A stretch of 64,000 nt of DNA from Eustoma russellianum (GCA_036186865.1 AP025042.1:16609200-16673199); one strand, 5' to 3'; positions 37,543 through 49,293 are shown, counted from the first letter of the stretch. Translations and numbers: made by a program. Notes: generated by a model from the sequence alone, not told the origin.

Positions 37543-38469
37543 GGAAACCAGCTGATGACCTGCTGCAGCCGGTTTCAGTACATTTTACCGCCAAAATTCA
37601 ATTCTCCTCCAAATTAACGTCTTCTCTTTCTTTCTCTCCTACTGCAATTGGTTACCTTGTGATTTTCCTCCATAAATTAGCCTCCCACTTCACAAAATAA
37701 ACCAATATAGAGTAGGATTGATGTCTCAAGAATCTCCACGATGCTACCATTGTACTTTGGTGAATCATCTTCATCATAATACAATCCAGGTCAGGAACAA
37801 CATAATTAAGTTGTGAAAATCCGGGTCAGGTGGGCTGATTACGGTGTGGATTCTTATGCTGCTGTGTTATGGCCGAGTATTTTTTGGAAAAAAAAGTAAT
37901 ACAAATATTAATTGTTATCTTAAAATTTAAATAGGAAGATAAGTATGTGATTAGATATAGGTTAGGAATCTTAATCCTACACTAACTAGGAAATTACTTA
38001 CACTTATCCTACCATTTAACTAACCCTAAAATAACCCTAGTATATTTTGATAAATGCTGGCCGGCCCTCCCTCATACACAAACAATGGCAGCGGCTTCCT
38101 TAGCATCAAGAAAAAGAATTGCTGCCACTTTTTCCTCCCTGCAACAAACGGACAAGCAAAGAAGATATTAAAAAAAAAAGTCAGCAACCTTTATTTCCTT
38201 TACCCTCTCCAATCTCCAGCCACTAGCAACTTTATTTTTCTTCTTTCTTGGCAAATCGTTGGCCAGGTGCACCTGGGAAGGAAAAATAAAATTAGTTTCA
38301 GCATTCAACAAGCCTAAATCCAATCGTACGATATAGTATATTGAGATAAGTAAGTAATCTTCATATACTTGCTATGTTTTGCGAAAATTCTATATGTTAT
38401 GTTCGTTATAAACCCAGATCATGCATTCGTATATATGTTTGAACAGATTGTTGCCTAAATATATATGTG

Positions 38470-38475
<6 letters not shown>

Positions 38476-38533
<58 letters not shown>
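38476..38533. repeat. (TA)n microsatellite inside the MULE
   Basis: Nearly 30 TA dinucleotides without interruption. The Tyr-Ile repeats translated from it are an artefact. Confidence 0.97.
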
Positions 38534-38536
<3 letters not shown>

Positions 38537-40954
38537 TGGAAATCAGTGGCCGAATAGGCCATTGTGTGATGGGATACTTATTCACATGCGTGGGATATTT
38601 AGAACTGTGTGTACCTAATTAATGTTGTGACTATATATTTATGCATTCATAAAATAGTTTCATGATTATATTGTGCAGGCTGAAGTTCTTTTGGGTTTTA
38701 CGGGTATGTGGTTGGCGGCGAGGGCTGGGGAAAGGTGTAAATTCTGAAATTGAACATTGTAGCCATTGATTTGGGATTAATGTATGTGGTATGAAAACTA
38801 GGGTTTCTGATCCCATTTTTAGACAAATCAAAGTTGAAAAGCTTAGATTTTGTGTGATTTCAAAGTGTTGCCGAAGTGTATTTAAAGAAAAATAATATGA
38901 TTGTTAAATGATTATATATATATTTTTATGATTTGAAATGGTTGCCGAAGTGTATCTAAAGAAAAAGAATATTATTGTTAAATGATTATATATAAATATA
39001 TATGTATGATTTGAAACTGTTGTAGGATGGAGAAGTGTGTATAATACTGAGGGTTTATAATGGAAAAACATACATATATATTGAATTATGTGTAATTTGT
39101 ATATTAGACCAATTGGTACATAAACGAAATAGGTGTTTGGGTCAGCGGCCCTGTAGAGATATTTTGGAGAAAGATTATCCATGTTATAAATATTTTTATG
39201 AATATGAAAGGGTATAATTTTAAATATATGAAATTTCTAAAAAGATAACATATATGTACCGTATAGTATATGGATGTATTTGAAATTAAATTTTGGTAAT
39301 GATGGCTATTCTAGCCGAGAGCATTTGCATGGCCAGGGTATTATTATTATTTGGACTATAATGTATTTATTTTTGGCAAAGTGTAAATTTTTATATGTAT
39401 TTCATATAAGACATATGAATTTATATATATATGGGATTGCAAATCTTCTGTGGTGCCTAGCGCTTGAAATTCCACATACATTCTAGAATTGTGGGTAGCG
39501 GCCCATTAACTATTTTTGGGGCAATATATCAATATATTTTTATTATCATTTATCAACATATGAGAACATATATTTGATTCATAGATAAATATGTATATGT
39601 ATGTAAAGTTATAATTTTGTATCGTAAATATATATATATAAAAGTGTAATCCTTGGTTGTGTTAATAAAAGATAGAGGCTTTAAATTGATTATGGAGAAA
39701 ATGTATTTTGGCCTTTTTTGGCATAGGTTATAATTTTACGTTAAATAAATTGGGGTATTTGGATCAATTTTGGGAAAAAATGACCGAGAGAGTAGCGTGT
39801 ACGTGTATGTATACACAGTTTGGAGTGATGGTTTCGGTATTTTGGGATATTTTTGCTCTATTTGGATTATTCGTTTGGAATTGTTTGGTATTTGGAAGGC
39901 AATTTGGTAACTTTGACAAATTTGACATTTTGGCCCATTTTAAGTGATTTTGAAAAGTTGCATTGCATATTTTGGAAATTCACCCTTACAAGGGGAAAAA
40001 AATAGAAAGCTATGGACGAATTATTTTAAGTCGAATTAACTTTTATTATTAGTATTGATTTTATACTACAATTGTTTAGATTCGAGCCTAGAAGAGAAGG
40101 AAGTTAATTCGTCAAAAAGGTAGGTGCCTCTTCCCCCTCAAATGGGTATAATACATGCATGCTTTGATGATATATTTATGTGGTTCGTTGTTTTATTTGT
40201 TTAAGATATTAATTTTGCATATATTTTATATGTCAAAGCATGAGATGATTTGTTTATGGTTGCTACGTGCGTGTATGTGTGTGAATTTGGTGGTAAGATT
40301 GAATCGGAACTAAAAAAAATTACCCTTAAAGAATCGGGAAAAAAGGGAGAACTTTTACACTAAGAGCCTTTAAAAAGTTGTGTTTTGACCTTAGAATAGG
40401 TTCCTATAGACTGGAAATATGAGAAAATGGGGGTTGGGATCGAAAAACGAATCGCAGCGCGCGTTGCCACTGGTGGAACAACCATTAAATAAATAAACAA
40501 ATAATCAAATTAAGACAGATAATAGGCCGGCCAACAGACGGGCCGACTGGCCAGCGGGTCGGACCGAAGGCGGCCCATTAACCACTCAAAAAAATGTATA
40601 AAAAATATAATTAAATACCATTAAAATTCAAATAATTCTAGAAAATATAAAAGGTTAAAATTAAATTATTTCCACTTAATTTCTAAAGTTTAGTAAATTT
40701 AAGAAATTAAAAATAAATATTAATAAATAGAATTAAATAAGGGAGAAATAGGAAAAATTAGTAGAACATTTTAGAAAATTAATACAAGCTAAGGAAAAAT
40801 TAGGGGTGATGATAAATAACAACTCTCTAATATTCGGAAAATTTAAGAACCTAGATTTGAGTGACGGAGGATGATGAAGATGGGCCAGGGGCCTCAGGCG
40901 ATTGTGTTTTTGCATTCATGGCACGTGCATTGCATTTATGGTGGGTCGTGACGT

Positions 40955-41095
40955 ACGGGTCATGGGCGCTCAAGATGGTGTACGATGGCGGGGCCACGCA
41001 CACTCAGTATGGTGTACGGTGGCGCGACCACGCTTACTCAGTATGATGACTGTGGGTGGGTACGACCCACAGCCACTCAGTAGGACCTGGGTTCA
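40955..41095. repeat. Short imperfect tandem repeat
   Basis: A unit of about 35 bp close to GGTGTACGGTGGCGCGACCAC followed by CACTCAGTAT appears twice, with a third degenerate copy ending CCACTCAGTAGG. It lies within a locally GC-rich block, and no conserved protein is seen. Confidence 0.6.
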
Positions 41096-41339
41096 TGCAT
41101 TGCACTGTGGAGATATCGGCATTCTGTGTGACATGACTATGTTCTGTGTGACACGTAGATGGAGCATGCATCACGTACTTGCGTATTTTTATGTGGAGTG
41201 CTTTACTTACCGCATTTACTTTATCTTATGCATGTTATCTTATCTTTATGTGCTATGTGGTTTTATCTTATATTTATGTGCTATGTAGTTATATCATTTT
41301 GGTATGCACGTTTTGTATTGGTTTGAGGCAGGCATCTAC

Positions 41340-41726
41340 TGGGTGATTTTCTGCTACTCACCCCTACTTCCCAGGTGAGCCGGATGAGGACTACGAGCAC
41401 ATCTTCGTTGGGGACGGGACGAACATAGCAGAGTGGGCTGGTTGATAGCTACAGCTAGGTTACGAGGGGGCTCTGCAGCTGTTTGTGTTTGCTTATACTT
41501 TGGGGATTTGCCACAGACTTCTTAGTACTTTTATTATCAGAGTTTTATTCAGTAATGTAAAGACGATTATTGGAGTTTAATTTAAGTTATGATTTACGTT
41601 TCCGCGAGAAAAATTTCTACGTCATTTCTGACATGTAAGAGATTGATTCGACGCCTTGTATTCTCCTTAGCGAGATACGGTGGGTGCATTGTTCCCGATG
41701 TTAGGGCTCGGAAGCGGGGCACTACA
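41340..41726 (+). repeat. LTR-like 3' end, similar to fragment M
   Basis: The segment from about 41655 to its terminal GCGGGGCACTACA aligns imperfectly with the reverse complement of 56154-56230, which ends GCGGGGCGCTACA. It is probably the 3' end of a degenerate LTR. No coding part or partner LTR is identified, so class is unknown. Confidence 0.4.
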
Positions 41727-42362
41727 TGCTGTCTCGCTCAAAGCCAGTCCTTATGCAGTTCGTTTTACAAGACCAGGTGGCTTCCCCAGTAGTCAGGTTA
41801 AAATGGGTATCTTTTATTGGACTTATGAAGTGCATTATATGACTTGGATTTTGCCATACTTCTAGTTTATGGAGGCTGTTCACCTGGAAGGTCAAACATT
41901 TTCCCACGAGGACATAGCTTTGTCACCAGATATGTACTTGTTACAAGTTTGATTTTCACTTTATTTACACTGAATATCTAACTTCTGTCTTCAACATGGA
42001 TCATGACTCTTGACGGCGGCTGCTTTTATTGCACATACTTTCCACAGCTTTGCAGTGGTGCTAATGAGAATGCTACAGGCTCTTGTGCTTGCTTGTTTTT
42101 GCTCCAATCGATGAATCTTTTGGTGATGGAAGAATTGCAGAGGAGAGGAGGAAGAATCGCAGGGGAGAGAGAGGGAATATAGATGGAAGAATTGCAGGGG
42201 AGGGGGAAAATGAGAAAAATGGGTGGAAAGGCAGACGATTGCCACATTTTACCGCCAATCTAAAAAAAATCAGGGGTAAAATTGGTAAATCATGCGGGTT
42301 AGAGTCAATTTTTCGTTAGTCAACAGTTGCATCTAAAATTCAAAGGTCGCAACCGGTTTTTT

Positions 42363-42474
42363 GGTGTTAATTGAGTCAATTTTGGCCACGTTTGGATGCC
42401 AACTGATGTTTCATAACGATTAAATGCTAACTGGAAAATGTGACCAACATTTGGGTGCTAACTGCAATTTACTC
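42363..42474 (-). repeat. Right terminal inverted repeat of the MULE
   Basis: Reverse complement of the left repeat, followed by the second TACTTATTTA at 42475-42484. Next to it inside is a purine-rich tract (42120-42240). Confidence 0.92.
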
Positions 42475-42679
42475 TACTTATTTATATTATAATGGTGGAC
42501 GAACTATTTTGGCCGAAGATATATATAATTTATATATTTATTTATATTACATTGGTGAATAAACTTGTTGGGCGAAATTATATATGCTATATTTCTGTTT
42601 CTTTTATTTACAGAAATATATATATATATACACATATATATATTTAAATAAAAGGCGGAATTTTATTAATGTTTAAATG

Positions 42680-42697
42680 CCTCGCTTATGGCGGAGG
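42680..42697 (-). promoter_or_regulatory. LINE H 3'-terminal motif CCTCCGCCATAAGCGAGG
   Basis: In sense this 18-nt motif lies shortly upstream of the tail and ATTAATAAAA. The same motif with small changes ends LINEs I, J, K and L. CCTC and GAGG can form a 4-bp stem. It may serve 3' end recognition or processing (inference). Confidence 0.6.
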
Positions 42698-43155
42698 AAA
42701 CCATAGTACAACAGTGAATATCATACGAAAACAAATAATGTAAAGATGTGATGATATGTAATCTCCAATCAAATATGATATGCCGCATTAAAACCTTGCC
42801 AAGTAAAACCATCCTTGTGGATAAAACCTTGGCGAAGGAAAAAGCGTACATATTTATCTGATTGGAGGGCAAAGGTGTAAGTACAGACACGATATTGTAT
42901 GTCATCTAGAAGTATGCGGTGGGTTGACCGAAGATGCACATGGACAGTTGATAGGGCAGCATGTAACAGCATTGGAAAGAGTCCTCGTTTGGAAGCAAGA
43001 ACTGGCAGCTGGGACATTGTGTATGACCAAGCGACAAAGCGAAACAACGCAGCATAGGTGATAGCCCTCGACAGAAAACAGGGAAGGTGGAATTAGTCTC
43101 CATAAATGACAAAAAGAGCAGATAGAACATTATGTAACTCCAAAAGCATACCAAT

Positions 43156-43185
43156 GTTGCCCGTAGTCCATAGACTGCTGGCAAC
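43156..43185 (-). promoter_or_regulatory. LINE H 3' UTR hairpin 2
   Basis: Arms 43156-43168 and 43173-43185 pair over 13 positions with two mismatches; the outer six are GTTGCC with GGCAAC. In sense it is followed by ATTGGTATGC, the same tag that follows the other hairpins of this family. Confidence 0.6.
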
Positions 43186-43239
43186 CAAATAAAATGAACG
43201 CATCTGATATATGGATGGTAGGATAGAAGGCATACCAGC

Positions 43240-43268
43240 GTTGCCTGCATGCAAACAATGCAGGCAAC
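43240..43268 (-). promoter_or_regulatory. LINE H 3' UTR hairpin 1
   Basis: In sense GTTGCCTGCAT and ATGCAGGCAAC form a perfect 11-bp stem with a 7-nt loop, followed by GCTGGTATGCC. It is the counterpart of the I and J hairpins. Confidence 0.75.
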
Positions 43269-43293
43269 CATACAATGAAACTGGCCATATATG

Positions 43294-46200
43294 TTATGTT
43301 CTGAGCGTATGTATGACCCCGTCTGTGTGATAGAACCCACGAGCCGAATGTGGTAGTTGATTGGCCGATGTAAACAAACGAGTGACAGGGTGCAAACGAG
43401 CATGTTGGCACAAATAGTGTGCTACCATATTAACCTCTCGAGGGATATGATGTAACGTACTTCCGGTGAGAGTCAAAAGCTGAGTGAGTCATGCGTATTC
43501 TGGCAATTCCAGAAGACTGATGTTAGACAGCTGTGTAAGTTGCTTGCAGTCTGTTTCAATAATGAGATGTCGATGAAGCAGGCCAAAGAACAGTAAACTA
43601 TACACAACCGCTTGCAGCTCTGCTCGTAGAGGCGATAAGATGGGCAGCCGAAAAGATATGCCTGCTATTATCCTGCCGTTGGAATCTCGTAGAATTGCTC
43701 CTGCAGAAGCATGCATTCGTCCAGCAGCGGCGTCCACGTTAAGTTTTAATTTGCCTGTCGGGGGGAGCTCCCACTTCAAAGGAAGGACATGTTTTGGTCG
43801 AAGACGAGGGGAAAAGCCGGCATCAATGAGAGATGGAACAAATTGTGCCAATGACGTGCCAGAAAGAGCTGCAGCCCAATCAAAGCATGATTGTCTAGCT
43901 AAGTGAAAGATGCTAGTCACAGGCAAATCTGCATCACCATAAAAATGATTCGTACAAGTTCTCCAAATAGCCCAGCATAGCATTATGGGACCAATTATTC
44001 TGAAGTTCCCTTTTAGAGATTTGACAGAAGAAGTTATCCACCACTGGAGCAAGTATTGGCGAATGTTGGCAATCTGAGGCAACGGACCATCAAGCACTGC
44101 GGAAAGTTGCAACCATGCTGGCTTGACGCGAGGGCAGAGCATAAACACATGAACAAGAGTGGCAGAAGCATTGCGACATAATGGACATATGGTAGGACAA
44201 CTGCAAGAAAATACTTTTAGATTGTCCTCCATTGGTAATGCTGAATGTAGCATCCTCCATATAAACATGCTAACAGTTGTTGGAACACCTCTCCACCAGA
44301 TAAACTTGTGTGATAGCAGATGAGCCCGATGCGGTCGAATATCCTCATATGCATACCTGAGTGAGAATTGACCTGAGGGACTTGAACACCATACTGGATT
44401 GGGGTGATTTGATGTGAGCTGCAGACAGAGAGAATGTATAGAACATATTCTTTTCCAGCTAGGAGAGCCATAAATGCGCGGTGAGTAGTCCATTCTAGGT
44501 CCATAACGTGCACGCATGTATGTTGTCCATAAGGAGTTGCGGGAATGGTAAGACCACCAGAGCTTACAATCATAAGCACGTTGTATGTATAAGAGATTAC
44601 GGACTCCCCATCCACCTTCTATTTCCGGATAGCATAGGTTATGTAATGTAGTCCAGTGGTGTTTTCCTCCCCATAGAAAGAATGAGATTTTCCTGTTAAG
44701 GGCGTGAATGACGCTCTTGGGGAGACAAGATGCCGCTAAGAGGTGAAGCGGAATAGCCGTTAAAACTGACTTGAGCAACGTTAGGAGACTCCCTGGTGAT
44801 AATAAACGACTAGCCCAGCCCGTTAATTGTGTGTCAAAGTGCTGCAAGAGAGATGTGCAGTAAGAGGCTCTATTGATCCCACGATAGAGGTAAGATCCCA
44901 AGTATTTAACAGGTAGTGTAGATGGCTGCATAGCCAAAACATGATCAACATTCTGTAGTTGACTTGATGTTGCATAAGGGCTCATAACAAATTGACTTTT
45001 GGAATAGTTAACTAATTGTCCAGAGGCACGCTGATAATCTTGTAAGAAAGACTGGAACCTTGCCAGATTTTGTGTAGACGCATTTAGAAAGATCAACAAA
45101 TCATCTGCATAGGCTAAATGTGAAACTGGTGCAACTCTACCCGTTGCAAATCCTCTAATGTGATGTAACTCATATAGCCTATTTAGGCCACGACTGAAAC
45201 CTTTTGAACAAAGAATAAATAAAAGCGAAGATAACGGATCACCTTGTTTTACACCACGAGAAGGCGAGAAAAAACCATAATTTGTCCCATTAACAGCTAT
45301 AGAGAGCTTGGAAAGATGCATGTTGTTCAGGATAATACGTATGAGTCGAGAATCAAATCCAAATTTGAGCATAATGGCCTCTAGATATGACCAATTAACG
45401 CGGTCAAAGGCTTTGGCCATGTCAAGCTTTATCATTATGTTGCCATATCGGACTTTTCTATCTAGTAGATGTGTGATCTCGTTCGCCATGATGACATGCT
45501 CGCTAATGTCATGTCCTTTCAAAAAACCAATTTGCTCCTGCGATATGATAGTTGGAAGCAAAGTATTCATCCGTGTAGCTATTATGCACGTGGTTACTTT
45601 GCTAATAAAATTGGAGAGACAAATAGGCTGAAAGTCTGCATAGGTAGCTGGCTGTGTCTTTTTTGGAATCAATGTTATTAGGGATGCTATCATAGCCTGT
45701 GGAGGGGGAATGCCGAGGAAGAATTCTTGTACTGCAAGGATGACATCAAGATGAATAATATCCCAACATGCTCGATAAAACTATCCATTATAACCGTCTG
45801 GGCCTGCAGCACTGTTCGGATTTAAACTCCACACTGCTGCTTTGATTTCTGCGGCAGGAGGAATAGCCAACATCATATTATTATTATCTGGCGTGATCAG
45901 TGAAGGGATATGGTGTAGAAAGTCAGCAACTCCTGTTACGGGTTCATTTGAAAAGAGGTGCTTATAGAAGGAAACCGCAGCATCCCCTAGCGCTGCGTTA
46001 TCCTACAATATGTCACCAGCCGAATTTCTGAGCTTCCCAATTTGTTGTCGTCGATGCCTATCTTTAACAATTGCATGAAAGTATGCTGTATTTGCCTCCC
46101 CTTCAAATATCCACTTAATTCTTGATTTTTGAGCCCAGTAAGATGTTTGTGCTTTGGATGCCTGAATTAGTTGAGCCTGTGCTAATGAAAGTGCTGAACG

Positions 46201-47151
46201 ACTTGCAGGCGTGGGATCAGCGTCAAATTGTCTCTCAAGTCTGTGATAATTCTCCTCTGCCATTGCTACATTGTTGAAAATATTTCCATAAATATTTCGA
46301 TTCCAACTGCTAAGGTCTTTTTTCAGCCTGTTTAACTTCGAATATAACCCACGCATACCACCAAACATAGGATATTAAGCCCAGTGTTCTCGCACAAATG
46401 CCTTAAAATCTGAGTGAAGTGCCCATGCATTGATATAGCGAAAAGGAGTGTGATGTCTTTCGTTTGAAGTTGTGCATTTAAGCAATAGAGGGGAATGGTC
46501 CGATGTTGCCCGTGATAAGTGTTGAACAGCCATATTGGAGAATAAGTTAGAGAAAGCAACAGTGCACAAGTACCTATCCAGTCGTCGCCTAACTCTGCCT
46601 TGTCCAGTACCCCCTGCCCAAGTATACTGTGAACCACTAAATGGGAGATCTTGTAGCCCGCAAACATCCACACACTGTTTGAAGTCTTCCAAATGACGAA
46701 GAGGAGGAGAGGACCGACCATCATGTTCATCAAGAGAGAGAAAAGTGTTGAAATCACCACTTAAAATCCATGGCAATGTATTATTCTGGGAAAATTGTAT
46801 CAGTGACTCCCATAAAGGCCGTCGTTCTGCAATTGTATGTTTACCATATACTACCGACCATGTAAATGTTTGTTGCGTTGGAATGTAAACAAATGATAGA
46901 TGCGAAGTTTGAATGCCATGCTGTACATCAAGAAAACGCAATAGGGAAGCAGCCCAGAATATCCAAATATTACCTTGACATGTTTCTAAAGCATTTGAAA
47001 AACCTAGTTTCAGCCGATAAGACGTAAGTTTTGTAGGACGTTGTTTTGGCTCAATGATAATCAGAATGCCTATCTGCGACTGACATAACAAAGTAATGAG
47101 ACGTTGTAATGACGTTCTAATACCTCCTACATTCCATGTTAGAGCATTCAT
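43294..47151 (-). pseudogene. LINE H ORF2: endonuclease, reverse transcriptase, RNase H (four in-frame stops)
   Basis: A single frame of 1286 codons from ATG 47149-47151 (MNALTWNVGGIRTSL). It is interrupted by TAA 46375-46377, TAG 46003-46005, TAG 45781-45783 and TGA 43489-43491, with no frameshift seen. The APE-type endonuclease has IIEPKQ, LSGDFNTFLSLDEHDG and TSDHSPLLLKC. The reverse transcriptase has PNSAAGPDGYNG, KLDMAKAFDRVNWSY, RGVKQGDPLS and an intact YADDLLIF at about 45101-45115. A zf-RVT-like segment (CPLCRNASATLVHVFMLCP) is near 44120-44190. RNase H keeps LNVDAAAG, RAELQAVVYSL and IETDCKQL, and its C-terminus continues past the TGA to 43294. The catalytic residues look intact, so H is damaged mainly by nonsense codons. 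Confidence 0.92.
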
Positions 47152-48285
47152 GATGAGGTTTGTGGAGGATTGGAACTCAGACATGATGCACTTCGAGTTG
47201 TAACTGTGGAAGGAGGCCTCGGTGGTAATTCGTGCTTATGCCGTCGTCTGCGTCTTGGTGCCATTGGAATAAACCCGTCCACATCTTGTGATGCACCAGC
47301 AGCGCAGCTCTGCAACATATCTGCATTGGAAGAATTCGATTGTCTAGCAGAAAGACGCCTATTTATCTCATCTAATGCCTCTGTCATTTGCTGTTGAAAT
47401 CGGGAACGTGATGTCGTATCAGTGTGTACAACATGAGATATCTGATCAACATCTGAATCTGAGACTTGAAATACATCTGGGTCATCTAGAATACCATAAG
47501 CAGAATTGTCTGGCTCTTCAAATAATCTGTGAAGTGAAAACCCATCGACGCCGGCATTTATATCATGGGTTGCTTCATCTATGGCTGTGTGATCTATAGG
47601 TTGGTATGCTTTCCTTTCGAATGACCGGCACTGTTGTATTGTCCTGCGCTGATACAGACTGCGGCTGATCCGCGTTTCTTGGGGCTAAAGAATCTTCTTG
47701 TAACGCCTGCGAATCAATTTCTTTTTGCTTCTGTAGCAAAGCGATGGGGGATGGATCCAAGGTGGGAGCTTTTTGTCCTTTTTTAGGTGTCCAGCGGGTA
47801 GTTGGTTGTTGTTGTTTGGGTGGTCGTTCTTGATCAATCTTCCCACATGCTGATGTTGTATGCCCTAAACAGCGGCAGTCGGTGCAGAAGGAGGGAAGGT
47901 CCTCATATATTATCTGCTGCTGAATAATCTTCTGTTTACCCTGCAAATAAAGTTTCTTGGGTAGATCTTTGGATATATCTGCTTCAACACAAACCCGTGC
48001 TACTGAAGGACGAAGGCCATCGGCGGTGGCTACGTCAAGTTTGATGGGATGACCTACAATACGTGCAATTTCAAAAAGCGCAGCCTTTTATTGATAATGT
48101 ATCGGCAAGCATGGCAGAGAAATCCATATTGGGATGATTGGTGCATCCGCGGAGGGATCAAAATCGATGGTCCATTTGGTGACACGTATTGTGCAACCTG
48201 CAATTGTCCATGATCTCCGGTAAAAGCAGCGGACGTAATCCGGCTCATGAAGGAAATTCAAAAATACGTGGGATTGATCCGCACG
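47148..48285 (-). pseudogene. LINE H ORF1: DUF4283 and zinc knuckle, 5' truncated
   Basis: The DUF4283 part has HEPDYVRCFYRRSWTIAG and VTKWTIDFDPSADAPIIPIW, matching LINE J. A TAA at 48088-48090 stands where J has Gln, a C-to-T type change. The zinc knuckle CTDCRCLGHTTSAC is near 47850-47895. Beyond 47575 the frame changes, and the basic C-terminal segment (PRRRRRHKHELPPRPP) occupies 47148-47387. Its TGA at 47148-47150 overlaps the ORF2 ATG as ATGA. The N-terminus is missing beyond about 48285. Confidence 0.82.
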
Positions 48286-48483
48286 TTGCAATTTATGCAA
48301 CTTAATGGCTCTTCTCTCCAACATTGTTATCGAGAAGCCAATACTGTGGCGCATACATTAGCATCACATGGACATAATTCGGCAGGAGTATCTCTATTCA
48401 CAACAATAGCTGATTTGCCCTGTGAGGTTCGAGGGGCACTAAGGATGGATGCTACTGTACCAAATTTAAGATTTGGCCATTAA
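48265..48483 (+). pseudogene. LINE I ORF2 C-terminus (RNase H tail)
   Basis: The frame reads GLIRTLQFMQLNGSSLQH, YREANTVAHTLASHG and SLFTTIADLP to a stop at 48481-48483. It matches the RNase H tail of J (MHEANMVAHHLAQH..IFTTLSSLP). Everything upstream is missing because the element is 5' truncated at the junction with H. Confidence 0.85.
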
Positions 48484-48516
48484 TGTCTCCCAATGGGTTG
48501 GCACGCTTTGCCCAGG

Positions 48517-48546
48517 GTTGCCTATGTCCTTTGTGACATAGGCAAC
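48517..48546 (+). promoter_or_regulatory. LINE I 3' UTR hairpin 1
   Basis: GTTGCCTATGTC and GACATAGGCAAC form a perfect 12-bp stem with loop CTTTGT, followed by AGCGGTATGTC. It lies about 30 bp after the ORF2 stop. Confidence 0.8.
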
Positions 48547-48711
48547 AGCGGTATGTCTCTGTTTCATTATCTATTTTTTTCTGCTGCTATAATCTTTAAC
48601 TCAAGTGTTTGGTTTAACCCCTACTTTATCGTCTCAAATGCGGAGCATGAGTGGTCATTTGCGAGCAGTTCCTTTGCAACGTCTTCCAAACATGGTGATT
48701 CGGATTTACAA

Positions 48712-48742
48712 GTTGCCCGTATTTTGCCTAGATACGGGCAAC
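48712..48742 (+). promoter_or_regulatory. LINE I 3' UTR hairpin 2
   Basis: GTTGCCCGTAT and ATACGGGCAAC form a perfect 11-bp stem around a 9-nt loop, followed by GTTGGTATGTC. It starts 195 bp after hairpin 1. Confidence 0.8.
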
Positions 48743-49049
48743 GTTGGTATGTCCTGGACTTCTTTATTTCCCTCTACATTTTAGTTCCTAGACTCTATTT
48801 TAATGCTTTCCTATTTCATTTGGGAATGTCAATCATCATCGTCTGGCAATGGAGTGAATCCTTGCAATTGAGGACAGGAGCTCATTCACGTTACACTTCA
48901 GTCTTGGGTGTTAGCATCAACATTATATTATTACGAATTTTCTTCTTTAGATTGGATGTAATTAATTGCTGTATTACTTTATGGTTTTTCTTTGCAATAT
49001 GGGAGAGTCTCCCTCATTAGTTTAGGGGATTATTTGTAACCACGGTATT

Positions 49050-49067
49050 CCTCCGCCACAAGTGAGG
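49050..49067 (+). promoter_or_regulatory. LINE I 3'-terminal motif CCTCCGCCACAAGTGAGG
   Basis: The shared 18-nt motif, followed by TATTAATAAAA and the near-palindrome GGACGGTACCGCCCG before the tail. Confidence 0.6.
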
Positions 49068-49114
49068 GCAACATCTATTAATAAAATAAATGGACGGTAC
49101 CGCCCGTCATTCAT

Positions 49115-49117
<3 letters not shown>

Positions 49118-49167
<50 letters not shown>
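49118..49167. repeat. (TA)n tract between LINEs I and J
   Basis: About 25 TA units following a short A-run at the end of LINE I. LINE J starts directly after it, and another TA tract follows J at 55087, so J probably inserted into this tract. Confidence 0.95.
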
Positions 49168-49171
<4 letters not shown>

Positions 49172-49199
49172 GAACAAAGGGTTCGATGGATTTCTCTCT

Positions 49200-49217
49200 G
49201 GCGGCAGTAATGCCGCC
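49200..49217 (+). promoter_or_regulatory. LINE J 5' UTR hairpin with GTAA tetraloop
   Basis: GGCGGCA and TGCCGCC pair perfectly over 7 bp around GTAA, a GNRA-type loop, about 75 bp before the ORF1 ATG at 49294. Its position could affect translation or protein binding (inference). Confidence 0.6.
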
Positions 49218-49293
49218 GTCCTCGATTTCGTTTTCTGCAATCAAAATCTACAGTATTTGACTCCATTATATACAGAAGTAAAGTGCGATCACA

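Larger units (their letters stand above)
37431..42474. mobile_element. Mutator-like element with 112-bp TIRs and 10-bp target duplication
   Basis: The ends 37431-37542 and 42363-42474 are inverted repeats of 112 bp that align without gaps at 97/112 by hand count, starting GAGTAAATTGCA. The 10 bases outside each end (37421-37430 and 42475-42484) are both TACTTATTTA. Long TIRs and an 8-11-bp duplication are the hallmark of Mutator-like elements (family knowledge). I see no transposase ORF in the 5-kb interior. It holds AT-rich DNA, a TA microsatellite, imperfect repeats at 40955-41095 and an LTR-like end at 41340-41726. It is therefore non-autonomous, possibly carrying captured or inserted DNA. 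Confidence 0.9.
42641..48275 (-). mobile_element. LINE H: plant L1-type LINE, 5' truncated
   Basis: It contains a minus-strand ORF1 remnant (47148-48285), ORF2 (43294-47151) and a 3' UTR with two hairpins, the CCTCCGCC motif and ATTAATAAAA, ending at TA-repeat DNA near 42617-42650. Similarity to ORF1 of LINE J stops at about 48280, where LINE I sequence in the opposite direction starts. H is thus 5' truncated and joined head to head to I. Confidence 0.88.
48265..49117 (+). mobile_element. LINE I: 5'-truncated LINE 3' end
   Basis: RNase H tail, a 3' UTR with two GTTGCC hairpins, GGGAGAGTCTCCC, the CCTCCGCC motif, ATTAATAAAA and GGACGGTACCGCCCG, then a short A-run and a TA tract. The 3' end is nearly the same as that of J, so both are one subfamily. 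Confidence 0.87.

Noticed and set aside
38421..38618. ORFs with long Tyr-Ile repeats (also at 49062-49328 and 55176-55482)
   Set aside because: They are translations of TA microsatellites.
40902..41288. A 128-codon ORF inside the MULE, considered as a captured gene
   Set aside because: Composition is odd, it spans a short tandem repeat, and no domain is seen. It is kept only as part of the MULE interior.
42073..42319. Overlapping Ser/Pro/Leu-rich or Arg/Glu/Gly-rich ORFs on both strands
   Set aside because: They come from a purine-rich low-complexity tract near the right MULE end; both strands are open by composition.
43640..43906. Plus-strand ORF opposite LINE H RNase H
   Set aside because: Antisense shadow of a clear RNase H domain.
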